Assembly (NCBI GenBank): GCA_017416635.1
Contig: JAFQBQ010000188.1
Location: 1 to 14,730 of the forward strand
Reading direction: 5' to 3'
Length of the DNA stretch: 14,730 bases
Source of the DNA: Alphaproteobacteria bacterium
Lineage (GTDB): Bacteria; Pseudomonadota; Alphaproteobacteria; UBA3830
Shown: positions 1-7,079 of the stretch, piece by piece
How the letters are laid out: each line of letters starts with the position of its first letter
Numbering within the stretch: the stretch's first letter is position 1
Program-made: the position numbers and the translations under genes
The notes under the pieces: generated by a model
What the model was told of the DNA's origin: nothing
Database searches by the model: none
Seen by the model: only the letters and a program-made list of their open reading frames with translations

Positions 1-290
1 ATAAAATTCTTCGATTTGGTTGGGTTATCGTAAATGATGCGAAAAGAGGACAAGGTTTCGGAAAACAGATCATTAAATTGGCTTTAAAATTCGCATTTGA
101 AATTCTTAAAGTGAAGGAAGTTTCCATCAGAGTGCATGAAGATAATTTGCAGGCATATCACTGTTACAAAACTGTAGGTTTTTCAGAAGATGACGCTGCA
201 AACGTAGAATACGATGAAGTTCACGGGCGTAAAGTAAGGCTTATAGAATTGAAAATTTCTGAAACAGAATTTTCAAAAAAGGACCTTTGA
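1..290 (+). CDS. GNAT-family N-acetyltransferase, 5'-truncated by the window edge
   Basis: The first complete codon of this reading frame is at position 3, and it stays open to TGA at 288-290, so about 95 C-terminal residues are visible and the start lies upstream. The translated segment carries the GNAT acetyl-CoA motif A, R-G-Q-G-F-G, encoded at 45-62 after the beta-strand WVIVNDAKRG. It then has the usual helix and the motif-B-like strand VSIRVHEDNLQAYHCYKTVGF, where the N-x-x-A-x-x-x-Y-x-x-x-GF pattern is typical of the family. GNAT enzymes transfer an acetyl group from acetyl-CoA to an amine; the substrate cannot be told from this fragment. An internal TTG at 78 is not the start, because the essential motif A lies before it. 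It could be a RimI/RimJ-like or an unrelated small-molecule acetyltransferase. Confidence 0.85.
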   Translation, partial: KILRFGWVIVNDAKRGQGFGKQIIKLALKFAFEILKVKEVSIRVHEDNLQAYHCYKTVGFSEDDAANVEYDEVHGRKVRLIELKISETEFSKKDL

Positions 291-300
291 TTTAATTAGA

Positions 301-306
301 TATAAT
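301..306 (+). promoter_or_regulatory. Perfect -10 hexamer TATAAT upstream of the ATP-grasp gene
   Basis: A consensus TATAAT lies 54 bases before the next start codon. No good -35 hexamer is found 16-18 bases upstream and there is no TG extension, so promoter status is tentative. If used, transcription would begin near 313, before the hairpin at 322-340. Confidence 0.3.
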
Positions 307-321
307 AGAATAAGACCTTTT

Positions 322-348
322 CGTGTGATATAAATCCACGTGTTTTTT
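322..348 (+). terminator. Terminator-like hairpin before the ATP-grasp gene
   Basis: CGTG(T)GAT at 322-329 pairs with ATCCACG at 334-340 (seven base pairs, one bulged T, loop of about four bases), followed by TG and six Ts at 343-348. It plausibly ends the GNAT transcript. It is only four bases from the Shine-Dalgarno of the next gene, so that gene needs readthrough or an attenuating role for the hairpin. Confidence 0.45.
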
Positions 349-359
349 GTAGAGGAATT

Positions 360-1385
360 ATGAAAATTTATAGTGGTTTATTGTGCGTATCTTTGTTGGG
401 ATTAGCGGCATGCGGTTCAAATAATACTCGTGAAGATGATTTCGAAACGATATATAAGAATGACATTCAGCAAATTTTGAGTAAAAATCAGCATTTCTCC
501 GATAGTTTAAAAAATCCAACTAAAAAGGCGTTTTTGTTAAAGGGCGGAGAGTACTTCCCTGATTATGAACATCCTCGCACTTTGAATGAAAAAGTCATAT
601 ACGTATTGTACAACTATTTTATGAAATCTCCGATCACTTCGGTCATAGGAAATAAATATTACGCGAAAAAGTTCGTCGTGGATTTGGTCGGCGAACAACA
701 TGTGGTTAAACTTTTGGGAGTTTGGGATAATCCTCAGGATATAGAATGGGATAAATTGCCGAATAAATTTGTTTTGAAGAGTGTGCGCGGGCATTTCGGA
801 CGCCAAGTGATTTTAGTAAACGATAAAAGCAAATTGAATATTCCGGAAACGATTAAAAAACTCGAAGAATTTTGCGAATTACCGTTCATGCAGAAGTACA
901 AAAATAAAAGAATTATCGCTGAAGAGTATATCGATGCGGAAAATGGCTTAAGTGTCGACTATAAATTTTTCTGTTCTTACGGAAAACCTCTTTTTGCATA
1001 TTGTTTAGCGACAAAACAATCTGAAGAGCGTGATGTCGATACGAAGACTTTTTCTTTTTATTCGGTTCCTGAGTGGAAGAGAATACCGGCAATCGCAGGG
1101 CGACATGCTCAGAATTCGATTCCAAAACCAAAACATTTTAAGAAGATGTTAGAAGTCGCAAGCAAACTGTCTAAAGATTTTCCTTTGATTCGCGTTGACT
1201 TGTTTGAAGTTGGTAATCGCGTTTTGCTCGGAGAATTAACAGAAGATGCCAGCGGCGGAAAAAATATCATATCCCCAGTAACATGGGATTTCATTCTTGG
1301 TGAAAAAATTTCAGTCCCGTCCAAAGCTGAATTAAATGAATTAATAACAAGAGACAAAATCAAAAGCGAGAAATGGTTGGATTAG
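360..1385 (+). CDS. TupA-like ATP-grasp protein with a lipoprotein signal peptide
   Basis: 341 residues. The body resembles the TupA-like ATP-grasp family: P-x-T-x-N-E-K (PRTLNEKV, about residue 71-78), LLGVWDNPQDIEWDKLPNKF, FVLK ending at Lys140 (expected nucleotide-binding lysine), RIIAEEY (about 184-190), DYKFFCSYGKP (about 200-210), RVDLFEV with Asp280, and GELT with Glu292 (expected metal ligands). Family members ligate acidic amino acids or act in surface-polymer synthesis; the substrate here is unknown. Residues 1-18 form a lipoprotein leader with a hydrophobic core and lipobox LAAC (Cys18), followed by G-S-N-N. Start ATG 360 has Shine-Dalgarno GAGGAA at 352-357. The next in-frame Met would delete the family's N-terminal motif, so the leader is part of the natural protein. 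The phosphate loop, RGHFG, departs from the usual H-G-S-G type. Export of an ATP-dependent ligase would be odd, so it may have a changed role. Confidence 0.82.
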   Translation: MKIYSGLLCVSLLGLAACGSNNTREDDFETIYKNDIQQILSKNQHFSDSLKNPTKKAFLLKGGEYFPDYEHPRTLNEKVIYVLYNYFMKSPITSVIGNKYYAKKFVVDLVGEQHVVKLLGVWDNPQDIEWDKLPNKFVLKSVRGHFGRQVILVNDKSKLNIPETIKKLEEFCELPFMQKYKNKRIIAEEYIDAENGLSVDYKFFCSYGKPLFAYCLATKQSEERDVDTKTFSFYSVPEWKRIPAIAGRHAQNSIPKPKHFKKMLEVASKLSKDFPLIRVDLFEVGNRVLLGELTEDASGGKNIISPVTWDFILGEKISVPSKAELNELITRDKIKSEKWLD

Positions 1386-1484
1386 AGTACGAACTTCACT
1401 TTTCCAAAATAAGTCCGCAAATGTCATTGATAAAAAATAAAGAAACTGGTAGGTTTCTCCGTACAGAGAAAATAGGAAAGCTCT

Positions 1485-3572
1485 ATGAAAAAAGTTGTTT
1501 TGTGTTTTAGTAGTTTTTTGATGTCAACTTGCTTTGGTATGGATTCATCGCAGCTAATGACTCTGGAAGAGAGAAGAAATAACTTACAAGTTCAGTTGGA
1601 TGAATTAAACGCAATGTGGCAACGTATGCGTGACGAAACAATCCCAATAAGTGAGAAGATTTCCAAACGTAAGCAGAAAATTGAAATCCTGAAAGCTAAG
1701 TTGAATGATTTAATTAAGCAAATAAAACAAGAAGAGAAAGCATTCAATGAAAAGGGAATCGCCCTAGGTCGAGGGATGAATGAGCTTGCCAATATGATAG
1801 GGATCTGTCAGGCTGATCAGAAAACGATAGAGGATCTTTTAAAACTTTTTCCAGGCGATTTTTCTGATCAAACCGATGGAGAAAAGCCTTCATCAAAGCA
1901 ACAGATAATAGCTTTAAAAAAGAAATACAACGAGTTGCTTGCTAAGCAGCAGTTACTAATTGATTGGAACCAGGATCTTATAACGTTTTTATCTAAGGGA
2001 GAAATCGGAAAGAGATTTAATCAATTGAATCCGAATATGCATACAGACAACAGTTCGGAAACGACTGCTCCTTCCCAATCGGCACCTTCATTTTCAGTAC
2101 CACCAACGATGCGTCTGTTTGAAGAACAGACACTTGAAGAATTTATCTCTCATCAGAACGCATCGATGCAAAATAGCATACCTATGCAGATTCTATTAGT
2201 GCCGACTGATCAAGTTGTGCAAAAATTCAATCGTTCTTTACTGTCGAAGCTCCCGCAAAGAATGGTCCTTTTTCTGCTTTTCACTAATCAACTTATTGCA
2301 ACAAAATTAGGGCCAGATATTGCAGAAGAGTTTGATAATATCTTTAGGAAATCAATTTTGCTGAATCATCCATTTGAATCGGATAAGGTAATTTCTGCTT
2401 CAATGCAAACTAGTCACTTTTCTGAGCTGAGAGCCTTGCAGGATATTCCTATAATTACTTCAGCAAGTGATCAGACAACTTTTGACATCGTATCTGCAGT
2501 ATTGTTGGCAGCTATGAGCTGCAAAGAACGTGATTTAATAATTAGTTTTGGAGAAAAACTTGCGACGAGACAAAAAAGAGGATCATCGGGGTTGGCCTTG
2601 TCATCTCTTTTGAACCGAAGCAAGTATTGTGCTTTTGGTTTTAAATTTTTAAAAGAGCACTCTTCTGAAATTATTTCGAAAAATAAACAGATAAAAGCGC
2701 CGAAGGAATTAGTTTCTGAGTTACTTGATTTCTTGATAGCATCGAACATTAAAAGTAGCAGTCAAATCGGTGTCGATTTAGCAGGAGAAGATCCGTTTTT
2801 TGTTCCTCTTTCCTCGGTACTTACAGATTTGGTCAGCACGATGTTAATTAAAAGCCATGAAGTAGCTGCAGAAGTAGTTGACAGTATTCCTCTTCCTAAT
2901 GACGTCGTCTCGCCAAATGCTTGTAGTTATATTGCACAGCAGTTATATAACAAAACCTTCGCTCACTGTTTTGGGTTTTTTATTGGACGTTTCCCTATGC
3001 CGGTTGTAGTTGACAGAACTCTTCTTTCTTTTTCTGCTCAACCATGGCGCAAAGCTTTTAAAGATTTACCCTCGGAGGCGCAGTTTAGAAAAGCTAAAGT
3101 TTCAATTGAGTTTCCGATGCCTCGGATCGAATCAATTATTAGTCCGTTTTTGCAATGGTTACCAGAAGTAAAAGAGTTACAAAAGAAATTGAGTTTGTTG
3201 GCGGAAATTCCGACTTGGGAAGACGATCGCTTGGATCTGCGGAAACAGGCAAACGAATCGCAAGAAAAAAGCGTTAAGCAGTTGGAAGAAGATCAAGCAA
3301 GGATTGGTTTAGAAATTAAGAATTTAGACAAACAATCGCATGAATTAAGGAATAGAATCGAAAGATTACAAGAAAAGAATATCAAATTGTCAAAGCAAAA
3401 GGCAACAATTGAAAATAAGTATCCAAATTCAGTAACTTTTGATAATAAGAGTCGTTATTATTCAAAACAGATAGCGAATTTGGATAAGCAAATTAAAGAT
3501 CTCAAAGAAAAAGCTGAAAAAGCGAATTTAAGTAAGCAAATTGAAGAGCTCCAAGAAAAAGCTGGAAAATAG
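1485..3572 (+). CDS. Large secreted coiled-coil protein, function unknown
   Basis: 695 residues, not recognised. Residues 1-18 look like a Sec signal peptide (KK, then a hydrophobic stretch, ending T-C-F-G before M-D-S-S). MSTC is a poor lipobox, so signal peptidase I cleavage after Gly18 is more likely. Residues about 26-90 are charged, heptad-like coiled coil. Around 190-208 is a Ser/Thr/Pro-rich linker. Residues about 210-575 are a mixed, mostly helical-looking region with no motif I know, and about 586-695 is a second long coiled coil rich in E, K and Q. Start ATG 1485 has AGGAAAG at 1474-1480, four bases away. The gene stands alone between 99- and 169-base spacers. It is probably periplasmic or exported and elongated or oligomeric. 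A structural role or host-facing secreted role is possible in a host-associated bacterium, but nothing in the sequence proves either. Confidence 0.75.
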   Translation: MKKVVLCFSSFLMSTCFGMDSSQLMTLEERRNNLQVQLDELNAMWQRMRDETIPISEKISKRKQKIEILKAKLNDLIKQIKQEEKAFNEKGIALGRGMNELANMIGICQADQKTIEDLLKLFPGDFSDQTDGEKPSSKQQIIALKKKYNELLAKQQLLIDWNQDLITFLSKGEIGKRFNQLNPNMHTDNSSETTAPSQSAPSFSVPPTMRLFEEQTLEEFISHQNASMQNSIPMQILLVPTDQVVQKFNRSLLSKLPQRMVLFLLFTNQLIATKLGPDIAEEFDNIFRKSILLNHPFESDKVISASMQTSHFSELRALQDIPIITSASDQTTFDIVSAVLLAAMSCKERDLIISFGEKLATRQKRGSSGLALSSLLNRSKYCAFGFKFLKEHSSEIISKNKQIKAPKELVSELLDFLIASNIKSSSQIGVDLAGEDPFFVPLSSVLTDLVSTMLIKSHEVAAEVVDSIPLPNDVVSPNACSYIAQQLYNKTFAHCFGFFIGRFPMPVVVDRTLLSFSAQPWRKAFKDLPSEAQFRKAKVSIEFPMPRIESIISPFLQWLPEVKELQKKLSLLAEIPTWEDDRLDLRKQANESQEKSVKQLEEDQARIGLEIKNLDKQSHELRNRIERLQEKNIKLSKQKATIENKYPNSVTFDNKSRYYSKQIANLDKQIKDLKEKAEKANLSKQIEELQEKAGK
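3474..3569 (+). repeat. Two tandem 48-bp (16-codon) copies at the end of the coiled-coil gene
   Basis: Positions 3474-3521 encode ANLDKQIKDLKEKAEK and 3522-3569 encode ANLSKQIEELQEKAGK. The copies match at 41 of 48 bases by eye, and the stop codon follows the second copy directly. Sixteen residues is not a multiple of seven, so each copy shifts the heptad register. Confidence 0.85.
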
Positions 3573-3586
3573 ATTTAGGAAATATT

Positions 3587-3631
3587 AGCAGGGAATGAAA
3601 AGCTTTATTCCTCGCTATGATTTCTGTTTTT
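3587..3631 (+). terminator. Rho-independent terminator candidate after the coiled-coil gene
   Basis: AGCAGGGAATGAA at 3587-3599 pairs with TTTATTCCTCGCT at 3604-3616 (about 12 pairs including wobbles, one mismatch, tetraloop AAGC). The T-rich run TTTCTGTTTTT follows at 3621-3631 after four bases. The hairpin starts 14 bases after the stop codon. Confidence 0.6.
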
Positions 3632-3705
3632 AAACATTCGAAATCTACGCTACTCGATTAAAAACTTACACTTTTTTATATATATAGAAATTTATGTAAA
3701 ATTTA

Positions 3706-3714
3706 TGCTACTAT
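3706..3714 (+). promoter_or_regulatory. Extended -10 promoter candidate for the ettA operon
   Basis: TGC-TACTAT (TGn plus a four-of-six -10 match) lies 27 bases before the ettA start in a very AT-rich stretch containing runs of TATATA at 3678-3686. No convincing -35 is visible, which an extended -10 can tolerate. Confidence 0.3.
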
Positions 3715-3741
3715 ACGATTATATTATTATTTGGAGGTGCA

Positions 3742-5418
3742 GTGGCGTCGTATCAATATATTTTCGTGATGAAGGGCGCGTCAAAAACTTATCCTGGCGG
3801 AAAGCAGGTTTTGAAAGAGACGTGGTTATCGTTTTTTCCAGATGCAAAAATCGGAATAATCGGAGGAAACGGCGCGGGTAAGTCTACCTTGCTGAAGATA
3901 ATGGCGGGTATTGATAAAGAGTTTAACGGCGAGGCTTGGCTGGCTAAAGATGCAACGGTCGGATATCTTCCTCAAGAACCTGAGTTAAACAAAGATCAAA
4001 CCGTTTATGAAAATATTATTTCCGGATTACATGAACAAAAAAAATTGCTTGATGAATTCGACGAAGTTTCAGCGAAATTTGCTGAAGAATTGAACGACGA
4101 TGAAATGAATCAATTGATTGCTCGGCAGGCTGAACTTCAGGAACAAATCGATGCTCAAAATTTATGGGATTTAAACAGAACAATTGAGATAGCCATGGAT
4201 GCGCTCAGGTGTCCGCCGCCGGATGAGTCTGTTAAAAATCTTTCTGGAGGTGAAAAAAGAAGAGTAGCGTTATGCCGTCTTCTTTTGCAAAAACCTGATT
4301 TGTTATTATTGGACGAACCGACCAACCATCTCGATGCTGAATCTGTCGCTTGGCTTGAAACATATTTGAAAGATTATAAGGGCGCAGTCGTGCTCGTCAC
4401 TCACGATAGATATTTCTTAGATAATGTTGTCGGCTGGATTTTGGAATTGGATCGCGGAAACACTTATCCATTTGAAGGAAATTATTCGGCGTGGCTGAAA
4501 GAGCGTCAAACCAGATTGCTTCAAGAAAATAAAAAAGAAGATGATCGGCAAAAAATTCTTTCCAGAGAATTGGAATGGATTAATCAATCTCACAAGGCGC
4601 GTCAAGCAAAAAGCAAAGCCAGAATTAATGCGTATAATGAAATGTTGCAACAAGAGGAATCCAAAACTTACGATACTTCCGTATTATATATTCCTTCAGG
4701 TCCGCGATTGGGTGATGTTGTAATAAAATCCGAAGGACTTTGCAAAGCATTTGGCGAGAAAGTTTTGTTCGATAATCTTTCTTTTGAGTTAGTTCCGGGA
4801 AGTATTGTCGGAGTCATTGGTGCGAACGGCGCAGGTAAATCCACGCTGTTTAAAATTCTTGCAGGAAAAGAAAAAGCAGATTCCGGTAATTTGATTTTTG
4901 GAGAAACGGTGAAATTAGCATACGTTGACCAAAGTCGAGATAATTTAAATGATTCCAAAACCGTATGGGAAGAAATTTCCGACTCTTTGAATGAAATAGA
5001 ATTAGGTAAACGTAAAATGCCGAGCCGGGCGTATGTTTCATACTTCGGATTTAAGGGAACGGATCAGCAAAAATATATTGGACATCTTTCCGGAGGAGAA
5101 AGAAATCGCGTTCACTTAGCAAAAATGATGAAAACCGGCGCAAACGTTTTGCTTTTGGATGAACCGACCAACGATTTGGATGTGGATACTCTGCGAACGT
5201 TGGAAAATGCTTTGCTGAATTTCGCTGGTTGCGCCATCGTCATCAGCCACGACCGTTGGTTCCTAGATAGAATTTCTACGCATATTTTAGCATTCGAAGG
5301 CGATAGTAAAGTTGAATGGTTCCAGGGCGATTTTTCTTCATACGAAGAAGATAAAAAGCATCGTCTTGGCATCACGGAAATTATTCCGAAAAGAATAAAG
5401 TATAAAAAGCTGAGGTAA
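3742..5418 (+). CDS. ettA: Energy-dependent translational throttle protein EttA (ABC-F ATPase)
   Basis: 558 residues, against about 555 in E. coli. Two ABC ATPase domains lie in one chain without membrane segments: Walker A GGNGAGKST (41-49), signature LSGGE (167-171), Walker B LLLLDEP with catalytic Glu192 and THDR switch. Then a charged linker of the P-site tRNA-interaction type (about 245-310), Walker A GANGAGKST (360-368), signature LSGGE (449-453), Walker B with Glu474 and SHDR. The C-terminus (VEWFQGDFSSYEE, PKRIKYK) is the EttA-specific tail. ABC-F proteins bind the ribosomal E site; EttA gates the first elongation step according to ATP/ADP level. Start is GTG 3742 with GGAGGT at 3733-3738; the N-terminus aligns in length with known EttA. 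It is first in an operon with the HAD and HIT genes, the next start lying one base after its stop. Confidence 0.95.
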   Translation: MASYQYIFVMKGASKTYPGGKQVLKETWLSFFPDAKIGIIGGNGAGKSTLLKIMAGIDKEFNGEAWLAKDATVGYLPQEPELNKDQTVYENIISGLHEQKKLLDEFDEVSAKFAEELNDDEMNQLIARQAELQEQIDAQNLWDLNRTIEIAMDALRCPPPDESVKNLSGGEKRRVALCRLLLQKPDLLLLDEPTNHLDAESVAWLETYLKDYKGAVVLVTHDRYFLDNVVGWILELDRGNTYPFEGNYSAWLKERQTRLLQENKKEDDRQKILSRELEWINQSHKARQAKSKARINAYNEMLQQEESKTYDTSVLYIPSGPRLGDVVIKSEGLCKAFGEKVLFDNLSFELVPGSIVGVIGANGAGKSTLFKILAGKEKADSGNLIFGETVKLAYVDQSRDNLNDSKTVWEEISDSLNEIELGKRKMPSRAYVSYFGFKGTDQQKYIGHLSGGERNRVHLAKMMKTGANVLLLDEPTNDLDVDTLRTLENALLNFAGCAIVISHDRWFLDRISTHILAFEGDSKVEWFQGDFSSYEEDKKHRLGITEIIPKRIKYKKLR

Positions 5419-5419
5419 A

Positions 5420-6436
5420 ATGGAAATAAAGCAAAATGTTTTGGAAATAGCCGATTTGTACGATACATTTTTTATAGATGTTTTCGGAGTTCTGTTTGAC
5501 GGTTCGGCTTTATATTCAGGAACGTTGCAAACGTTAAAGCAACTGAAAAAGATGGGGAAAAATGTAGTGATCGTCTCTAATACTTCCCAGCGTACCGAGA
5601 CAGCCGAAAGAGGTTATTCCGAATGGGGAATCATTAAAGATTTGCACTACGATTATTTTGTATCGGCAGGCGAAGTTTTGCATGAATGCATTATGAACAA
5701 TTCGCAAAAAATCGAAGATGCTCTTTCCAGAAAATTATCTACGATAAAGTGCCTGTTTCTGGGAAATTCTGAAGTCTTCAAAGACACTTACATTACAAAA
5801 GTCGACTCACTGGAACTTGCTGACATGGTTTATGTACCATGTCCGAGAACAAGAAACGGCATGGTTCGTGTTGATGATTTGTTTGATCAAAACAACGAAA
5901 AAGTTCCTATGAAAAATTTGCTTTGCGAAGATTGGCGAACTTTAAAGAATAGCGAAGATGAATACGTTTTAGCTGAGTTTTATGAAAAATTAGAATATCT
6001 TTCTGGTTTGAAAAAAATTCTGTTAATAGCGAATCCAGACATTACCGCGCATAATACCGTAGACGGGCATCGCCATCTTACTTTAGCGCAAGGTGGTATA
6101 GGGATATATTACGAGAAGCATTTCGGCGGAAAAGTTGTGTATTACGGAAAGCCATATGCCGATATTTTTGAACTAGCAAAATCTAAAGTAAATTCCAGCG
6201 GAAAAACTGTCATGATTGGAGATACCCTTTGGACAGATATATTCGGAGCTCGCAAGGCAGAGATAGATTCAGCTTTAGTTCTGACTGGTATAACTGGAGA
6301 GATTCTGCCTCAATTAACCGAAAGTTCGTTTGAAGAAAAAATATATCATATAAGTCGAGGAGCAGCAGAGTTCTTTAATGAGCCTGCTCCGGTGCCGCTT
6401 CCGGATCATTATTTAAATAGGTTCGCAAAGGATTAG
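5420..6436 (+). CDS. HAD superfamily class IIA hydrolase-like protein
   Basis: 338 residues. HAD motif I is FFIDVFGVLFDG with nucleophile Asp20; the usual second Asp is Phe22. Motif II is VIVSN with Ser53. The C2-type cap region is followed by ANPD, the motif III lysine in GKPYADIFELA (Lys244), and motif IV MIGDTLWTD with Asp268 and Asp273. This matches the alphaproteobacterial IIA subfamily in which motif I reads D-x-[aromatic]-G-V-L-x-D-G. Members are predicted cytoplasmic phosphatases of unknown substrate. It is longer than I expect for the subfamily, with the additional length mostly in the cap (about residues 90-190). Start ATG 5420 is one base after the ettA stop, and the Shine-Dalgarno TGAGGT lies within the ettA end, so translation is probably coupled. 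Loss of the second acid, if real, questions classical phosphatase chemistry. Confidence 0.85.
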   Translation: MEIKQNVLEIADLYDTFFIDVFGVLFDGSALYSGTLQTLKQLKKMGKNVVIVSNTSQRTETAERGYSEWGIIKDLHYDYFVSAGEVLHECIMNNSQKIEDALSRKLSTIKCLFLGNSEVFKDTYITKVDSLELADMVYVPCPRTRNGMVRVDDLFDQNNEKVPMKNLLCEDWRTLKNSEDEYVLAEFYEKLEYLSGLKKILLIANPDITAHNTVDGHRHLTLAQGGIGIYYEKHFGGKVVYYGKPYADIFELAKSKVNSSGKTVMIGDTLWTDIFGARKAEIDSALVLTGITGEILPQLTESSFEEKIYHISRGAAEFFNEPAPVPLPDHYLNRFAKD

Positions 6437-6438
6437 TC

Positions 6439-6843
6439 ATGTCTTTTGAGTTGTTAGATACTTTTAAAAAAAAGCCGTTAATCGCGGAATTACCTCTGTC
6501 TTTTGTGTTGATGGAAGAAAAAGAATTCCCATGGATTTTATTAATTCCGAGAGTAAACGGAGCTTTGCAAATAACAGACCTTTCTTCGGATAATCAAATC
6601 CAATTGATGAAAGAAATTTCAAAATCGTCGCAGATTATGCAGAAATTGTTCCCTTGCGATCGTTTAAATGTCGCCGCGATAGGAAATAAGACTCCGCAAC
6701 TTCACGTACATATCATTTGTAGAGCAGAATCAGATTCTTTATGGCCGGAAGTTGTTTGGGGCCGCCCAATGAAGACTTTATCGCCTGAAGAAACGGCGGA
6801 GAGAGCTGAAATCTTGAGGAAAGCGTTTGGCACAGTAAACTAA
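6439..6843 (+). CDS. HIT-domain protein (histidine triad hydrolase family)
   Basis: 134 residues. The active-site motif is Q-L-H-V-H-I-I at residues 87-93: the central His89 is the expected nucleophile, His91 the third triad position, and Gln87 replaces the first histidine. The QLHVH form is common in a bacterial HIT branch, so this is not a broken gene. HIT proteins hydrolyse nucleotide phosphoramidates, dinucleoside polyphosphates or similar compounds in the cytoplasm; the substrate here is not known. The upstream part (FPWILLIPR, LNVAAIGNKTP) fits the HIT fold. Start ATG 6439 has AAAGGA at 6427-6432 and lies two bases after the HAD stop, so it is the third gene of the ettA operon. The pairing with a HAD protein hints at related nucleotide or phosphate clean-up, but this is inference. 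Confidence 0.88.
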   Translation: MSFELLDTFKKKPLIAELPLSFVLMEEKEFPWILLIPRVNGALQITDLSSDNQIQLMKEISKSSQIMQKLFPCDRLNVAAIGNKTPQLHVHIICRAESDSLWPEVVWGRPMKTLSPEETAERAEILRKAFGTVN

Positions 6844-6902
6844 TCGTTCAATCTTTCCATAGCATTCAGTGATTATTTGTGTCTTTTTGCTAACTTAAAG
6901 TG

Positions 6903-6937
6903 TTTCTTATTTGTGTAGTAATCTGCTTTATAAGAAA
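6903..6937 (+). repeat. AT-rich inverted repeat between the HIT gene and the permease leader
   Basis: TTTCTTAT (6903-6910) and ATAAGAAA (6930-6937) are perfect 8-base complements. Inside, GTAG (6915-6918) can pair with CTGC (6923-6926) around TAAT. A-rich rather than T-rich sequence follows, so it is not a standard + strand terminator. It could protect the operon 3' end, be an operator, or be chance in AT-rich DNA. Confidence 0.35.
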
Positions 6938-6949
6938 AAAACTACAAAC

Positions 6950-6978
6950 TTGCATTATTCGCATTTTTATGATATACA
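6950..6978 (+). promoter_or_regulatory. Promoter candidate for the leader peptide and permease
   Basis: TTGCAT (6950-6955), 17-base spacer, TATACA (6973-6978). Matches to consensus are moderate (three and four of six). Transcription would start near 6985, about 20 bases before the leader ATG at 7005, a layout usual for attenuated operons. TATGAT at 6968-6973 is an alternative -10. Confidence 0.35.
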
Positions 6979-7004
6979 CTAAGACGTGGTTGTTTAGAAG
7001 TAAC

Positions 7005-7061
7005 ATGAATATTTATTATTCTTTATCAGTTCTTCGTATTTCTAATATCTGGTGGCGTTAA
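7005..7061 (+). CDS. Putative tryptophan-sensing leader peptide (18 aa, tandem Trp)
   Basis: The frame encodes MNIYYSLSVLRISNIWWR and stops at TAA 7059-7061. Two adjacent Trp codons (TGG TGG, 7050-7055) come two codons before the stop, closely like known trp leader peptides, which are short and end in runs of Trp. A weak Shine-Dalgarno, AGAAG (6996-7000), precedes the ATG; an in-frame ATG at 6969 would give 30 residues with a third Trp, but it lies in the likely promoter. The Trp codons sit in the 5' arm of the terminator hairpin at 7045-7079, and the gene downstream is an aromatic amino-acid permease. The peptide itself is probably not the functional product; its translation would be the sensor. 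Two Tyr codons at 7014-7019 lie too far upstream to shield the hairpin. Expression is unproven. Confidence 0.65.
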   Translation: MNIYYSLSVLRISNIWWR

Positions 7062-7079
7062 TCGCCAGATATCGTTTTT
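7045..7079 (+). terminator. Attenuator-type terminator containing the Trp codons of the leader peptide
   Basis: ATATCT (7045-7050) pairs with AGATAT (7067-7072), and GGCG (7054-7057) with CGCC (7063-7066), around the loop TTAAT. GGT at 7051-7053 bulges; an alternative is an 8-bp ATATCTGG/CCAGATAT stem. CG and five Ts (7075-7079) follow, with more T-rich runs after. The leader's Trp codons form the 5' arm and its stop codon lies in the loop. A ribosome waiting for Trp-tRNA there would cover the arm and prevent termination. The hairpin may also end the ettA operon, whose last stop is 202 bases upstream. Confidence 0.72.

Noticed and set aside
1441..1458. Perfect 6-bp hairpin AGAAAC/GTTTCT before the coiled-coil gene, considered as a terminator
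   Set aside because: No T-run follows and the stem is short and weak; likely chance.
6697..6717. Missing first histidine of the HIT triad as evidence of a dead enzyme
   Set aside because: The QLHVH variant is normal in a bacterial HIT branch and the catalytic His89 is present.
6969..7004. Longer 30-residue version of the Trp leader peptide from ATG 6969
   Set aside because: Overlaps the likely promoter -10 and would probably not be transcribed; kept only as an alternative start.
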